The notes below the pieces were generated by a model, which was not told the DNA's origin, searched no databases, and saw only the letters and a program-made list of their open reading frames with translations. A program made the position numbers and the translations under genes. Positions 22,464 to 34,055 of a DNA stretch of 64,000 bases are shown one piece after another. Origin of the DNA: Petrosia ficiformis (Eukaryota > Porifera > Demospongiae > Haplosclerida > Petrosiidae); the NCBI GenBank assembly GCA_947044365.1, contig OX345638.1:132501-196500 (forward strand). Direction: 5' to 3'. Numbering within the stretch: position 1 is the stretch's first letter; each line of letters opens with the position of its first letter.

Positions 22464-24717
22464 ATGGGGTGGGCGATACGATACCAAAGTACTCAAATAC
22501 TCGATACTGAACTCCGATACTTCGATATCGATACCAAAATCTGGTATCGAGTATCAGGCCACGCCCAAATCGTGACGTAATAATGTTTAATAATTAATAA
22601 TTTTTATTACTAAACAATAATAATAATTATAATAATAATCTATAATTATAATTATTACAGCTGCAAATTCAAACATTTCATTGTAGCAGCTGTACTTACT
22701 TACACTTAAGTTAACTAGTTAAGTGCCACTTTAATAGTCTTGTGTAAACTGACTTAGCTGAGGAGAAAAATGTCAAAAAGGTTAAGGAGTGCCTGTTGGG
22801 ACCATTTTAAAAAAGAGAATGAAAATGCAATATGCCTAGTGGGACAGTGTACAGCAAGGATCAAGCACTCTGGCAACACCAGCAACCTGCTCAAACATTT
22901 AAAAATCTGTCACCCAGAGGAGTATCAGAAATGTATCCCAGCTCAAGAAAGTAGGAACAAAAAATCAAAATCAGCAGATTCGGTTGCCTCTACATCAAAA
23001 CAGATCACCATATCAGAAACAATGTCACTTTCAAGAAAATATCCCAGTGCTTCCGTTAGGAGTAAGACATTAGACAATGCATTAATTGAGATGATAGCCA
23101 CTGACCTACAACCCATATCCATAGTTGAAGATAAAGGATTCCTCAAGTATACATCACTACTCGACCCACGCTATGAGCCCCCAAGCCGGAGAACCTTGAC
23201 TCGAAGGTTGTTACCTGAAAAATATCAAGAAGTAAAGAAGTCATTAGAACAAAAGTTGGCAGAAATACCATCTCTTGCCCTTACCACAGATATATGGAGT
23301 TCTAATCAAGGAATGTCATACTGCTGTTTAACAGCACATTCAATATCAAAAAGTTGGGAACTTGAAAGCTTTGTCCTAGAAACATTCAATTTCAACAAAG
23401 ACCATACTGGGCAAAACATTGCCAATGAATTAAACAGAGTTGTCGCTGAGTGGGGGTCTCCTAACATCTCTTGCTGTGTGACTGACAATGCCTCCAACAT
23501 GGTCTCTGGAATTGAGAAAGCAGGATGGAATCACTTACCGTGCTTTGCACATACACTGAACTTGGTAGTACAAGATGCAATAAATGCAGATCCAGCACTA
23601 TCAAATTTAAAAGAAAAGTGCAAAGAAATCGTCTCGCATTTTCACAGGAGTACCAAAGCTTCTGAGAAACTTCGAGCTATTCAGAAACAGTTGAATATGC
23701 CAGAGCTTAAGCTCATTCAGGATGTTGTGACTAGATGGAATTCCACTTACCTTATGTTGGAGCGCATCATATCACAACATGAAGCCATCACCACCACACT
23801 GTGTCTTTTGGACAAAGCAGTTATGTGTCTCTCTTCAGAGGAAAAAGTCACCATCAGTCAGTCTCTTCTTCTCTTGAAACCATTTTTTGAAGCAACTGAA
23901 GATATAAGTGGGGACAAATATGTTTCCATATCTCTGATAATACCTTTAACTAAGCTACTGTTGAAGGCAGCTTCTTCTGGTCCAGACATACCATTACGTT
24001 CACTTCTTGTAAGGGAACTGACCAGAAGGTTTTCTCAGATTGAACAACGGTATACAATAGCAGTTTCCACCTTGCTGGATCCCCGGTTTAAAAAGTTGAC
24101 CTTTGCTGATACATCTGCAGTAGAACAGGCAGTCCGGAGGCTGAAGGAGGATGTATTAAATCTAATTCCAACACCTGAAGAAACCGAGGACCAGACTGAA
24201 GTTGAATGTCATAGTTCCACTGGGTTGTGGGCTACTTTTGACGAGAAGGTTTCAAGAGCATCTTCACACCGAACAGACACCACTGATGGCTTTTTAGAAG
24301 TTAAAAGGTACTTTGAAGCTCGCATCATCAACAGAAAAGATGATCCACTGTTGTGGTGGAAGAAAAATGGCCCTCAATTTCCACACGTTATGGAAATAGC
24401 TAGGAAGTACCTTGCAATCCCAGGGTCTTCAGTGCCATCAGAACGGCTTTTTTCAAAAGCAGGCGAACTGATATCTAGTAGAAGTAAATTAAAACCAAAG
24501 AATGTAGATATGGTATTATTCCTTAACAAAAACTTGTAACTGTCTATCGTTTACTGTACTTTTAACTTTTATTCATTAACTATTAACTTTTATTCATTAA
24601 CTAGATTGCGCATGCGCAATAGTCCAGTACTCATCTCAGTACTCGATACCATCGATACCGAGAGTCATATTACTTGGTATTGGTATCGAACTGAAATTTC
24701 TGGTATCGCCCACCATT
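22464..24717 (+). mobile_element. Intact hAT (Ac/ZBED-type) DNA transposon
   Basis: The ends carry inverted repeats around GGTGGGCGATAC (left, about 22466-22480) and GTATCGCCCACC (right, about 24703-24714). Subterminal clusters of TATCGATAC/GGTATCG lie on both sides, typical transposase-binding arrays. A single uninterrupted transposase ORF lies inside. No convincing 8-bp target duplication was seen; the outermost bases are ambiguous because GGGG precedes the left repeat. The element sits between the divergent NT5DC and SPO11 start codons. Confidence 0.85.
22770..24539 (+). CDS. hAT transposase with N-terminal BED zinc finger
   Basis: 589 residues, intact. An N-terminal BED finger (CWDHF, then CLVGQC and HLKICH, residues about 9-50) binds the element ends. 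The RNase H-like catalytic core has LTTDIWSS (first Asp) and CCVTDNASNM (second Asp). An FAHTLNLVVQDA block and RWNSTYLMLERI follow. The C-terminal hAT dimerisation domain shows WWKKNGPQFPHVMEIARKYL and IPGSSVPSERLFSKAGELIS. Full length and free of frameshifts, so recent activity is plausible. Codon composition is less AT-skewed than its neighbours. It resembles the ZBED1/ZBED4 group; whether it is domesticated cannot be excluded, but the surrounding inverted repeats favour a transposon. Confidence 0.93.
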   Translation: MSKRLRSACWDHFKKENENAICLVGQCTARIKHSGNTSNLLKHLKICHPEEYQKCIPAQESRNKKSKSADSVASTSKQITISETMSLSRKYPSASVRSKTLDNALIEMIATDLQPISIVEDKGFLKYTSLLDPRYEPPSRRTLTRRLLPEKYQEVKKSLEQKLAEIPSLALTTDIWSSNQGMSYCCLTAHSISKSWELESFVLETFNFNKDHTGQNIANELNRVVAEWGSPNISCCVTDNASNMVSGIEKAGWNHLPCFAHTLNLVVQDAINADPALSNLKEKCKEIVSHFHRSTKASEKLRAIQKQLNMPELKLIQDVVTRWNSTYLMLERIISQHEAITTTLCLLDKAVMCLSSEEKVTISQSLLLLKPFFEATEDISGDKYVSISLIIPLTKLLLKAASSGPDIPLRSLLVRELTRRFSQIEQRYTIAVSTLLDPRFKKLTFADTSAVEQAVRRLKEDVLNLIPTPEETEDQTEVECHSSTGLWATFDEKVSRASSHRTDTTDGFLEVKRYFEARIINRKDDPLLWWKKNGPQFPHVMEIARKYLAIPGSSVPSERLFSKAGELISSRSKLKPKNVDMVLFLNKNL

Positions 24718-24749
24718 CCAATCGAATGCAGCTGCTTATAAAGGGGTGT

Positions 24750-24829
24750 GACTCACCCACCCACGTGGTAGTTGCAAAGCCATACAAATGCGACCTAGTG
24801 ACGACGCACTTGCGACTTCAACATAACTA
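24750..24829. promoter_or_regulatory. Candidate SPO11 promoter with CCACGTGG palindrome
   Basis: CCACGTGG at 24761-24768 is a perfect E-box palindrome (bHLH-type site), 62 bp before the SPO11 ATG. The same octamer occurs in two other divergent gaps of this window. No experimental start site is known. Confidence 0.4.
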
Positions 24830-26782
24830 ATGGAGTCTTTGATAACAAATACGAGTGCAGTTTGCATAGCAGAAGAACTATCAGATGCGAAATTTCTTCC
24901 TAAACAAGATATTATAGTGATAATTGAAGAATTAGTTATGCAATTCTTGTCAGCAGTATGCCGGGGGGAAGATCCAACAATGACCCTGGTATGAAAAGGA
25001 TCTTCTCAATTAATACAATAATGATATAGTACATTTATATTAGGTGAACAGAAGTGAAAAAAATGTCATTAGAGATTCACATGGGTGTGTTCATCTTGGT
25101 GGAGGTCGTACATTGAAACATCTCTTTGGTAAAAGGGGAGCTGGATCACAACAATTTGCAAAAAGTATACATATAAATGTACTGTACATACATACGTGTG
25201 TGTCTATGTATGTATGTATGCATATGTATGTATATGTATGTGTCTATGTATTATGCATGCATGATGTATATATATATGTAACTATGTATATGTATAATAT
25301 ATGTATAATTATAATAGTTTGGCAGGTAATATCGTTAGTTCAAAAGTTGATTCTTGAAGATAAAACAGTCACACAAAGAGAGGCTTACTATTGTCTGGTA
25401 CAATACTTTAAAAATCAAAGAGAATTTAATGATGTTTTACAAGGTAATGAGTGTATGTTACTACACTGTCTATCATTGTTGTTTGTTGTGGTTGTTGTTT
25501 GTTCAGATGTTGTTGTATTAACTGGTGTAGCCAGAGCATCATTAGGGATCTGTGCTACCAGTTCAGGAGCTATATCAGGATTACTATTATGGAAGGTACT
25601 TAATTAGCATATATCCGAAAATGAAATTAATTCAATAACGATAGGATCCTGATGGTGAATGGGAAGATTGCTCAACTGGTACAGCTGGAAAGAGGGTATG
25701 TATATAATACTAATAACGCTATAGTGATATCATCATCATATAGGTACCTGGTATCATAGAAGGGATAACATTTCGTAACACTGGTTCTAGGTATATATTA
25801 GTTGTAGAAAAAGGTACTACATTTCTGTATTATATATATATAATTATATATATATGTGTATACATACTTTACATTAGATGCTGTATTTACTTATCTCTGT
25901 GGTCAGCGAATATGGGAACATCTTCCCTGTATTATAATAACAGGGTGTGGTTACCCTCCTTTGAGCGTTAGAGCTCTTGTAAAAAAGTTGTCAAACCAGT
26001 TTGGTATACCTGTTGTGGGGATGTTTGACTACAATGTGAGTATCTATGTATTTATCTATTAATGTTAATTATGTATGTTTGTATATAGCCTCATGGTGTA
26101 CGTATACTCATGACATATAAATTTGGATCTACTAGAATGGGAACTGAAGCTCATGCATATGGTAAGACCCTGTATTACATTTCATTGATTGCATTATACC
26201 ATTACATAATAGCAGTGGATATTAAGTGGTTAGGTATTCATCATAATGACTTGTTTAATGAGAGGGGTCAACCTATAGTTAATGAACTGTCTTTACAAAC
26301 CTGGTCTGAATCCGATGATAGAGTATACACAGGTTTAATTAATACTTTATCATTTATGGTTAGTAATATTATTATTATTATTGATCTATCTGGAATATAT
26401 CTGTCCATCTGAATCTATCTATCTATCAACATCACTGAATCAATCTATCCATCTGTCAACATCACTGAATCAATGTATCTATCCATCAACATCACTGAGT
26501 CAATCTATCTATCCATCAACATCACTGAGTCAATCTATCTATCCATCAACATCACTGAATCAATCTATCTATCCATCAACATCACTGAGTCAATCTATCT
26601 ATCTATCAACATCACTATTATAATTATTATATTTTATTTAGGAGAATTCATTTTATATTAGTGAGTTGAATATTATGAAAAGTAAAAGAGTGAAGGCTGA
26701 AATAGAAGCTGTAAATTGTAATAGTTTTGATTCCTTAGAACAAAAAATTATCCAGAAACTTCTTCGTAAACAGTTCTATTAA
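24830..26782 (+). CDS. SPO11: Meiotic double-strand-break protein Spo11 (topoisomerase VI-A family)
   Basis: A nuclear topoisomerase-like enzyme that cleaves DNA through a tyrosyl link to start meiotic recombination. ATG 24830 gives MESLITNTSAVCIAEELSDA. The 5Y-CAP domain has IWQVISLVQKLILEDKTVTQ then REAYYC, which holds the catalytic Tyr. The Toprim domain shows YILVVEKDAVF (metal-binding Glu), CIIITGCGYPPLSVRALVKK and GMFDYNPHGVRIL. The last motif is DxD-PHG in known homologues, but the second Asp is Asn here. FGSTRMGTEAHAY and IKWLGIHHNDL follow. The C terminus is IIQKLLRKQFY with TAA 26780-26782. About ten short exons. Start lies downstream of the hAT insertion. Confidence 0.93.
26400..26616. 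repeat. 30-bp minisatellite in SPO11 intron
   Basis: About six units of CAATCTATCTATCCATCAAC followed by ATCACTGAGT. It is translatable in several frames, which creates spurious ORFs. Confidence 0.88.
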
Positions 26783-26799
26783 TAATTACCTAATAGAAT

Positions 26800-27505
26800 C
26801 GTTTCAAAGACCTAATGGAATTGTTTTGTGTTCTATTAATGAATTGTAGTGTTCTATTAATAATATGAATTGTTTTGTGTTCTATTAATAACCTAATGGA
26901 ATTGTTTTGTGTTCTATTAATAACCTAATGGAATTGTTTTGTGTTCTATTAATAACCTAATGGAATTGTTTTGTGTTCTATTAATAACCTAATGGAATTG
27001 TTTTGTGTTCTATTAATAACCTAATGGAATTGTTTTGTGTTCTATTAATAACCTAATGGAATTGTTTTGTGTTCTATTAATAACCTAATGGAATTGTTTT
27101 GTGTTCTATTAATAATCTAATGGAATTGTTTTGTGTTCTATTAATAACCTAATGGAATTGTTTTGTGTTCTATTAATAACCTAATGGAATTGTTTTGTGT
27201 TCTATTAATAACCTAATGGAATTGTTTTGTGTTCTATTAATAATCTAATGGAATTGTTTTGTGTTCTATTATTAATAACATAATGAATTGTTTTGTGTTC
27301 TATTAATAACATAACGAATTGTTTTGTGTTCTATTAATAACCCAATGGTGTTCTATTAATAACCCAATGGTGTTCTATTAATAACCCAATGGTGTTCTAT
27401 TAATAACCTAATGGTGTTCTATTAATAACCCAATGGTGTGCTATTAATAACCCAATGGTGTTCTATTAATAACCCAATGGTGTTCTATTAATAACCTAAT
27501 ATAAT
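26800..27505. repeat. 32-bp satellite and 22-bp derivative between SPO11 and EIF4E2
   Basis: This fills most of the 800-bp convergent gap. About 14 units join CCTAATGGAATTGTTTTGTG and TTCTATTAATAA. They are followed by about eight 22-bp units (CCCAATGGTGTTCTATTAAT plus AA) that lack a 10-bp block, AATTGTTTTG. No coding signal. Confidence 0.9.
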
Positions 27506-27584
27506 AACTATTTAGTGTTTTATTTACATGTTAAAAATACATGTAATTTGGATATGATATATGAAAAATAATAAAAAGTACTAA

Positions 27585-29148
27585 TTAATATCTTGGAATC
27601 TCAAACATTTCTGTATTCCTGAAACTGGACTTGTCCCTATTATTAAATAATCATTAGTTAATTATACTCAATAGGTATTATATGTGACTTACTTGATGCT
27701 TTGATTATGAGCTTTGTACTCCATTACTGTACTCACTGGAAACTGCATTATTCTAGTTAATGTATCCCTGTAATAGATATTCTATTAATAGTATCCTAAT
27801 TATATGATTCTAATAATAGTAACATGAGTGTTTCTAATATTTCTAACCAAAAATAAGTGCTAATAATAATAGTAAGGTCAAGTCTATTAATAGTAACATG
27901 TTACTAATAATAGTATATTGTAATACAGTAGTCAATATTCTAATAATAGTAATATGTTACTAATAATAGTATATAGTTAATATTGTAATAATAGTAATAT
28001 GTTACTAATAATAGTATATTGTAAGTCAATATTCTATTAATAGTAACATGTTACTAATAATAGTATATAGTTAATATTCTAATAATAGTAATATGTTACT
28101 AATAATAGTATATTGTAATAGTCAAGATTATCAATACCTGATTCTACTGGTAATGAAGTTATCTTCAGCAGTTCTGTTCCAAATAGCGATAATATCTTCA
28201 ATAGGTCTGACTGATATAACTACTCCACATATCTCATTACCAACAATAAACTGTTCACCCAATACTGCTAATAGCTGAGAATAAGAGAAGATTGGATGTA
28301 CATATGAAGTAATGTACATATGAGGTAATATATATATGAGGGTATGTACATATGAGGTAATGTACATATGACGGTAATATACATAATTATGAAGGTGCAT
28401 ACAGATGAGGGTGATATTAAAGATCAAAGTCTTACCAGGTTCTCCCAACAGCGTGAAGAAATCCCTTTGTTGAGTCTAACAATCCACTTACCACCATTTT
28501 TATTAGCATCATCCTGTATGCAGACAATGAATATCATTATCTTAATTACAATATCATACCTCCCACATTGGCTTGATTCCCATTTTAAACAAATGTATAT
28601 CAGAATGAGATGGGAGATCTGATGGATGCGCTAAATGTGAATAATATGACCAAAACTGTTCCACCTGTAATAACAAAAAATGATCATCAATAATTATGCA
28701 TTATCATTATAACAAGTCTTTCGGTATTGAATACGTCTTAGAATATGTATCTGAAATACTTATTCTATGACAATTCCATGGTCCATATTACTACATGTAT
28801 GGGTGGGACCTATAGTTAGTTGATATAGATCTCATAGGATGTGAACATCCCCTCCGGCAAAGAGGGCTAACTAGCTTTGTAAAATACTAACATACACTTG
28901 AGAAAGATCCAACATGTTTTATTTGATCCTCATAATCTGTGGGAGCTGATGATACTGATCCACGATTTCGTTGAGTGAACCATAAACTATAAGGATACTG
29001 GAGCTTACTCTCTCCCTCTCCAACAGGTGGAATATTTATGAGTTCTATTGACTGGTGAAATATATATGAATCATATACTATTACAATCATCAGATCTCAC
29101 TTTAGCAGTTAATATACCATTAGCTTGTGGCTGATCTTCAGATTCCAT
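27585..29148 (-). CDS. EIF4E2: eIF4E homologous protein (4EHP, eIF4E type 2)
   Basis: A cap-binding translational repressor in the cytoplasm, acting with GIGYF-type partners. ATG 29148 gives MESEDQPQANGILTAK. Following exons: LQYPYSLWFTQRNRGSVSSA, DQIKHVGSFSSV, EQFWSYYSHLAHPSDLPSHS, FKMGIKPMWEDDANKNGGKW, AVLGEQFIVGNEICGVVISV, and DIIAIWNRTA. The blocks TQRNRG and the single aromatic at the cap pocket match the type 2 subfamily, not eIF4E1. The C terminus DKSSFRNTEMFEIPRY with TAA at 27585-27587 is less conserved. The last introns contain AATAGTAACATGTTACTAAT repeats. It diverges from MRPL44 with 73 bp between start codons. Confidence 0.93.
27775..28118. repeat. TACTAATAATAGTA repeat in EIF4E2 intron
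   Basis: Interspersed units of AATAGTAACATGTTACTAAT and AATAGTATAT fill the intron. They share the TTACTATTAATAGTA-like core with other arrays. Confidence 0.8.
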
Positions 29149-29221
29149 CACCTTATGTTTTACAAAGCCACGCCCATATACACACCCATGTCCTAACCAC
29201 GTGGAGTGCTTGAGTGTAAAC
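29149..29221. promoter_or_regulatory. Candidate bidirectional promoter EIF4E2/MRPL44
   Basis: The 73-bp gap between divergent start codons holds CCACGCCC (29168-29175) and the CCACGTGG palindrome (29197-29204). Both transcripts must initiate in or near it, or within each other's first exon. Confidence 0.5.
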
Positions 29222-30211
29222 ATGTTGAGGATTGGAAACATACATAATCATGTCTTAGGAGGTTACAAAGGCCTTTGTGCATTATCTGTTAAGAGGATTA
29301 CAGCAAGATGGATTACCTGTAGATATATTTCTACTGAAAAAGAGGAGATATCATCAGAAGAGGCAAATCCATGTGGAATTGATAAGTTGAAAGGAATGGA
29401 CCCTCGTACAGGAGAACAGAGAATAGGAAGGAATTTTAATTACAAAATGGAGTTAGGTGGATTAGCAGAGAGATTGGGTCACAGTACAGAGGATTTACCA
29501 TCCCTTCAAACAGCACTCGTACATCGTTCAGCTCTGCATATGGGAGAAGATGGATCCTCACAAACTGGGCATCTTCATAATGGACGCTTAGCGGTGCTGG
29601 GTAAGTCAGTTTTAGTACATTACCTCCAGGAATACTTATATTATACATATCCTAATATGGAGGGAAATGCGCTATGGGATATAGGCAATCAAATATGTCA
29701 TCCCACTATGATATGCAACATCGCTGATTATCTGGGTATATCAGAACTTATTTTAACTCGGAAAACAATTGCTGATACTGGACATCGAGGTATCAAATAT
29801 AAAGCATTTACTGCTGTGTTGGGGGCTGTGTACAATGACAAAGGTCCTTTGGCTGCAAGGAAAATAGTTGGCGAGTTTATCATACCTGTTTTGAAGACTG
29901 CAGATCTTCGAGAACTGATTAAGCTTCAACATCCATCATTTGTATTACGAGCTATATTGAAAGAAAAGGGAAAATCCCCTCCTAAGATACGGTTGCTAAG
30001 TGAAACTGGACGGTTGTCTCACTTTCCTTCGTTTGTAGTTGGTGTTTATTCACAAGAGCAACTTCTTGGTGAAGGAAGTGGGACATCTTTAAAAAGAGCA
30101 GAGAAAGAAGCCATGTCAACTGCTGTACGAAATCATTTTATGAAAGAATTAAAAAATATTTCACTACCTTCAAATAATGACAAGAAAATACCAAGTTTTG
30201 AAGAGAAGTAA
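29222..30211 (+). CDS. MRPL44: Mitochondrial large ribosomal subunit protein mL44
   Basis: A structural protein of the mitochondrial ribosome with a catalytically dead RNase III fold followed by a dsRNA-binding domain. The first ATG is 29222 (MLRIGNIHNHVLGGY), giving a basic mitochondrial leader, and about 329 residues. The RNase III-like region has LQTALVHRSALHMGEDGSSQ, NGRLAVLGKSVLVHYLQEYL and KAFTAVLGAVYNDKG. The dsRBD (about residues 225-305) has FPSFVVGVYSQEQLLGEGSG and SLKRAEKEAMSTAVRN. It is a single exon among intron-rich neighbours. The upstream in-frame GTG at 29201 overlaps a CCACGTGG palindrome and is unlikely to be the start. Confidence 0.93.
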   Translation: MLRIGNIHNHVLGGYKGLCALSVKRITARWITCRYISTEKEEISSEEANPCGIDKLKGMDPRTGEQRIGRNFNYKMELGGLAERLGHSTEDLPSLQTALVHRSALHMGEDGSSQTGHLHNGRLAVLGKSVLVHYLQEYLYYTYPNMEGNALWDIGNQICHPTMICNIADYLGISELILTRKTIADTGHRGIKYKAFTAVLGAVYNDKGPLAARKIVGEFIIPVLKTADLRELIKLQHPSFVLRAILKEKGKSPPKIRLLSETGRLSHFPSFVVGVYSQEQLLGEGSGTSLKRAEKEAMSTAVRNHFMKELKNISLPSNNDKKIPSFEEK

Positions 30212-30254
30212 GAAAATAAAGACATTTTATTATATATACGAAAATTAGAATAGT

Positions 30255-31054
30255 TTAAGAACTTTTTTCTTTTAAAATTTTCTTCATAGGTACGAGAGAT
30301 GGGAAACCTAATAAAAAGGTTTGCATAAACCACATCACTTGATCTTTTGTGCTGACATTAGCTCTCCTGAAATGTAATTGATTATAATATAAAATTAATG
30401 AAAATATTATGTTCTAACCTGCACAGCATTAGACCATAAGAAGCTTCACCAAAATGCACTAAACAGGCTGTGACAAATCTGTGGACAATAAAATAAGGAT
30501 TTTTGTTCAAGTTCCAGGGGGCCTGGCTCTAGAAAGAGGGATTTTTTTTTTTGCGGGTTTGTCTTTATACAAGAGGGCAGCCTGATTCTACAAAGGGGAG
30601 CTTTTACAGGCCTGGCTCTAGAAAGAGGAGCTTTTGTAGTAAGCAGTGTGATCATTGCTTGTTGCAGTGAGAATAGATTTACTTGAACTTATGAGCTCAA
30701 ATACAGTTTGAATAAAAGATTATATATAGTCTTACAAAAGTTATGAGAATTTAAACACCATGTTTTATGTAATGACAAGGTGGTATAGTAAATAGAGTTA
30801 TGTTATTAGTTCCACTGACCCTAATCTTAACAATGATTGATGATTATAAGCCAGGTAATAAAGGAAATCTCCCACAGGTCCAAAGTATCCATATGGTATT
30901 ATAGAGGGATAGTATGCCATTACCTGTTAATATTGAGTTATATGATATAAATATGAAATGGAGAATGGAATCTTACACCAAACAATGTCATTCCAGAGAT
31001 AGGCAAAAGGTAAGAATACCACTTTGAAAATCTGAATGTGGAGTTCTGCACCAT
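30255..31054 (-). CDS. TMEM254-like membrane protein, copy B
   Basis: A small multi-pass membrane protein of unknown function. The model starts at ATG 31054 (MVQNSTFRFSKWYSYLLPIS) and splices after GMTLFG to VMAYYPSIIPYGYFGPVGDF, then FLYYLAYNHQSLLRLGSVEL. The final exon reads RANVSTKDQVMWFMQTFLLG then FPSLVPMKKILKEKSS, with TAA at 30255-30257. Exon layout, phase and the PYGY(F/L)GPVG block match the adjacent copy A, so this is a tandem duplicate. Its stop lies 43 bp from that of MRPL44 (convergent). An alternative start within MAFVSKLIFI, upstream in another frame, cannot be excluded. Confidence 0.75.
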
Positions 31055-31508
31055 GATTACTCAGCCACACCCCTATGAACAAAATAATGAATATTAATTT
31101 TGATACAAATGCCATCTTGAGTATTTCCTCACCATTTCCTTGTGAACATAATGGTTTTAACAAAGAAGATATCAGGAAACCAGCTGAGATCACAGCTATG
31201 ATAGAAATACATACTATATGATGTGGTAATGAGATATTCTGTAATGAGTGTAATTATGGAACCATCAAAATTCCACACATTTGTTAGTATTGATGTTGCC
31301 TGCCAAATTATATTTAACCTATATTTAATTCTTTTACACCACAAGAACGTCTATAGCTACTTAGAACCATCTCAGAATCCTAAACCCAGAATCCCAAACC
31401 CAGTTGACTAAATATCATTTGAGTTACAATCTGATTGTTGAAATTATTATTATCAAAAAAAGTGATGATTAAGAAATTAATTTGCTAACAAAATATGTTA
31501 ATTGATCA

Positions 31509-32171
31509 TCACTCTTTGTAGAAACGACGTGGATCAGCTATAATCCTTTTCATAGCCCTCAAAGAAAAGACTCCCAAGTAAAAATTCTGTATAAACCACA
31601 GTACCTGATCGGTAGTGCTAACAGCAGTTCTCCTGATATAAACAATAATAATTTAGTATTAACTCAATTCCACAATACTAACTTGCAAAACACCAGGCCA
31701 ATAAATGCTTCCCAGAGATGCACTAAACACAACACACCAAACCTGATATATATATATATAAGAGAATAATAAACAATGAATGATGTTAACTAACCCAATT
31801 CTCAACGGCAATTGGTAATTATAAGCTATGTGATGAAGGAAGCTACCCACTGGCCCCAAATAGCCGTAGGGCATTAGTCCTGGAGAAATTGCCATGAGCT
31901 GTAAAATGAAACATCAAATGAGGATTTGCAAGCTTGCACTATAATGGCTTATAGTACAAGTTAGCATTTTATAAAATACTGAAATTGATTAGTTGCACTC
32001 TAACTGATGCAGAGGTCTCAGATAGTAAATACAACCATTATATATAATATTAATACAAACATGAAATTTATACACACTTACACCAAATCCTGTAATTGCA
32101 ATGAATGAGGGATAGCACATAAAAGATGGGAAAAAAGTGAATGTTGGCTTCAAACCTTTGCGATAATCCAT
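31509..32171 (-). CDS. TMEM254: TMEM254-like membrane protein, copy A
   Basis: Start ATG 32171 encodes MDYRKGLKPTFTFFPSFMCY and PSFIAITGFG (first membrane segment). Splicing leads to LMAISPGLMPYGYLGPVGSF, matching the YQNLGPLGPF region of vertebrate TMEM254, then HHIAYNYQLPLRIGLVNIIH. A further exon has VWCVVFSASLGSIYWPGVLQ. The last exon is RTAVSTDQVLWFIQNFYLGV, ending IIADPRRFYKE with TGA at 31509-31511. Four predicted membrane segments agree with the family. Copy B follows directly downstream on the same strand. Confidence 0.82.
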
Positions 32172-32416
32172 TGTTGCACACCAGTCTGATTGTGGTTAGT
32201 GAGGATGGAACCCATGCAAGTGTCATGAATGTTCATAATTATGTTTTTGGCTGATGACAAACTGAGAATCATGCTGTTAGCCAGTTGGAGTCAAAATTGC
32301 TATGCGCATGCGTATTAGCGCAGATAATGAATTAAATGGCGTCGCTTGCTAACCTTTCACCTTCATCCGTACCTAAACACCTTCAAATATAAACCACACC
32401 TCAAAACAGCTAAGTT

Positions 32417-34028
<1,612 letters not shown>

Positions 34029-34055
34029 ACAAATGAATATATACAAATAAAATAT

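Noticed and set aside
22941..23500. Minus-strand ORFs within the hAT element
   Set aside because: Antisense shadows of the transposase ORF.
29201..29221. GTG start for MRPL44 at 29201
   Set aside because: Eukaryotic initiation at GTG is rare. The ATG at 29222 gives a normal mitochondrial leader, and the GTG lies in the CCACGTGG palindrome.
30480..30640. GGCCTGGCTCTAGAAAGAG duplicated segment in TMEM254 copy B intron
   Set aside because: Two imperfect copies only, with a poly-T stretch. It may be a degraded repeat, but no termini or family can be defined.
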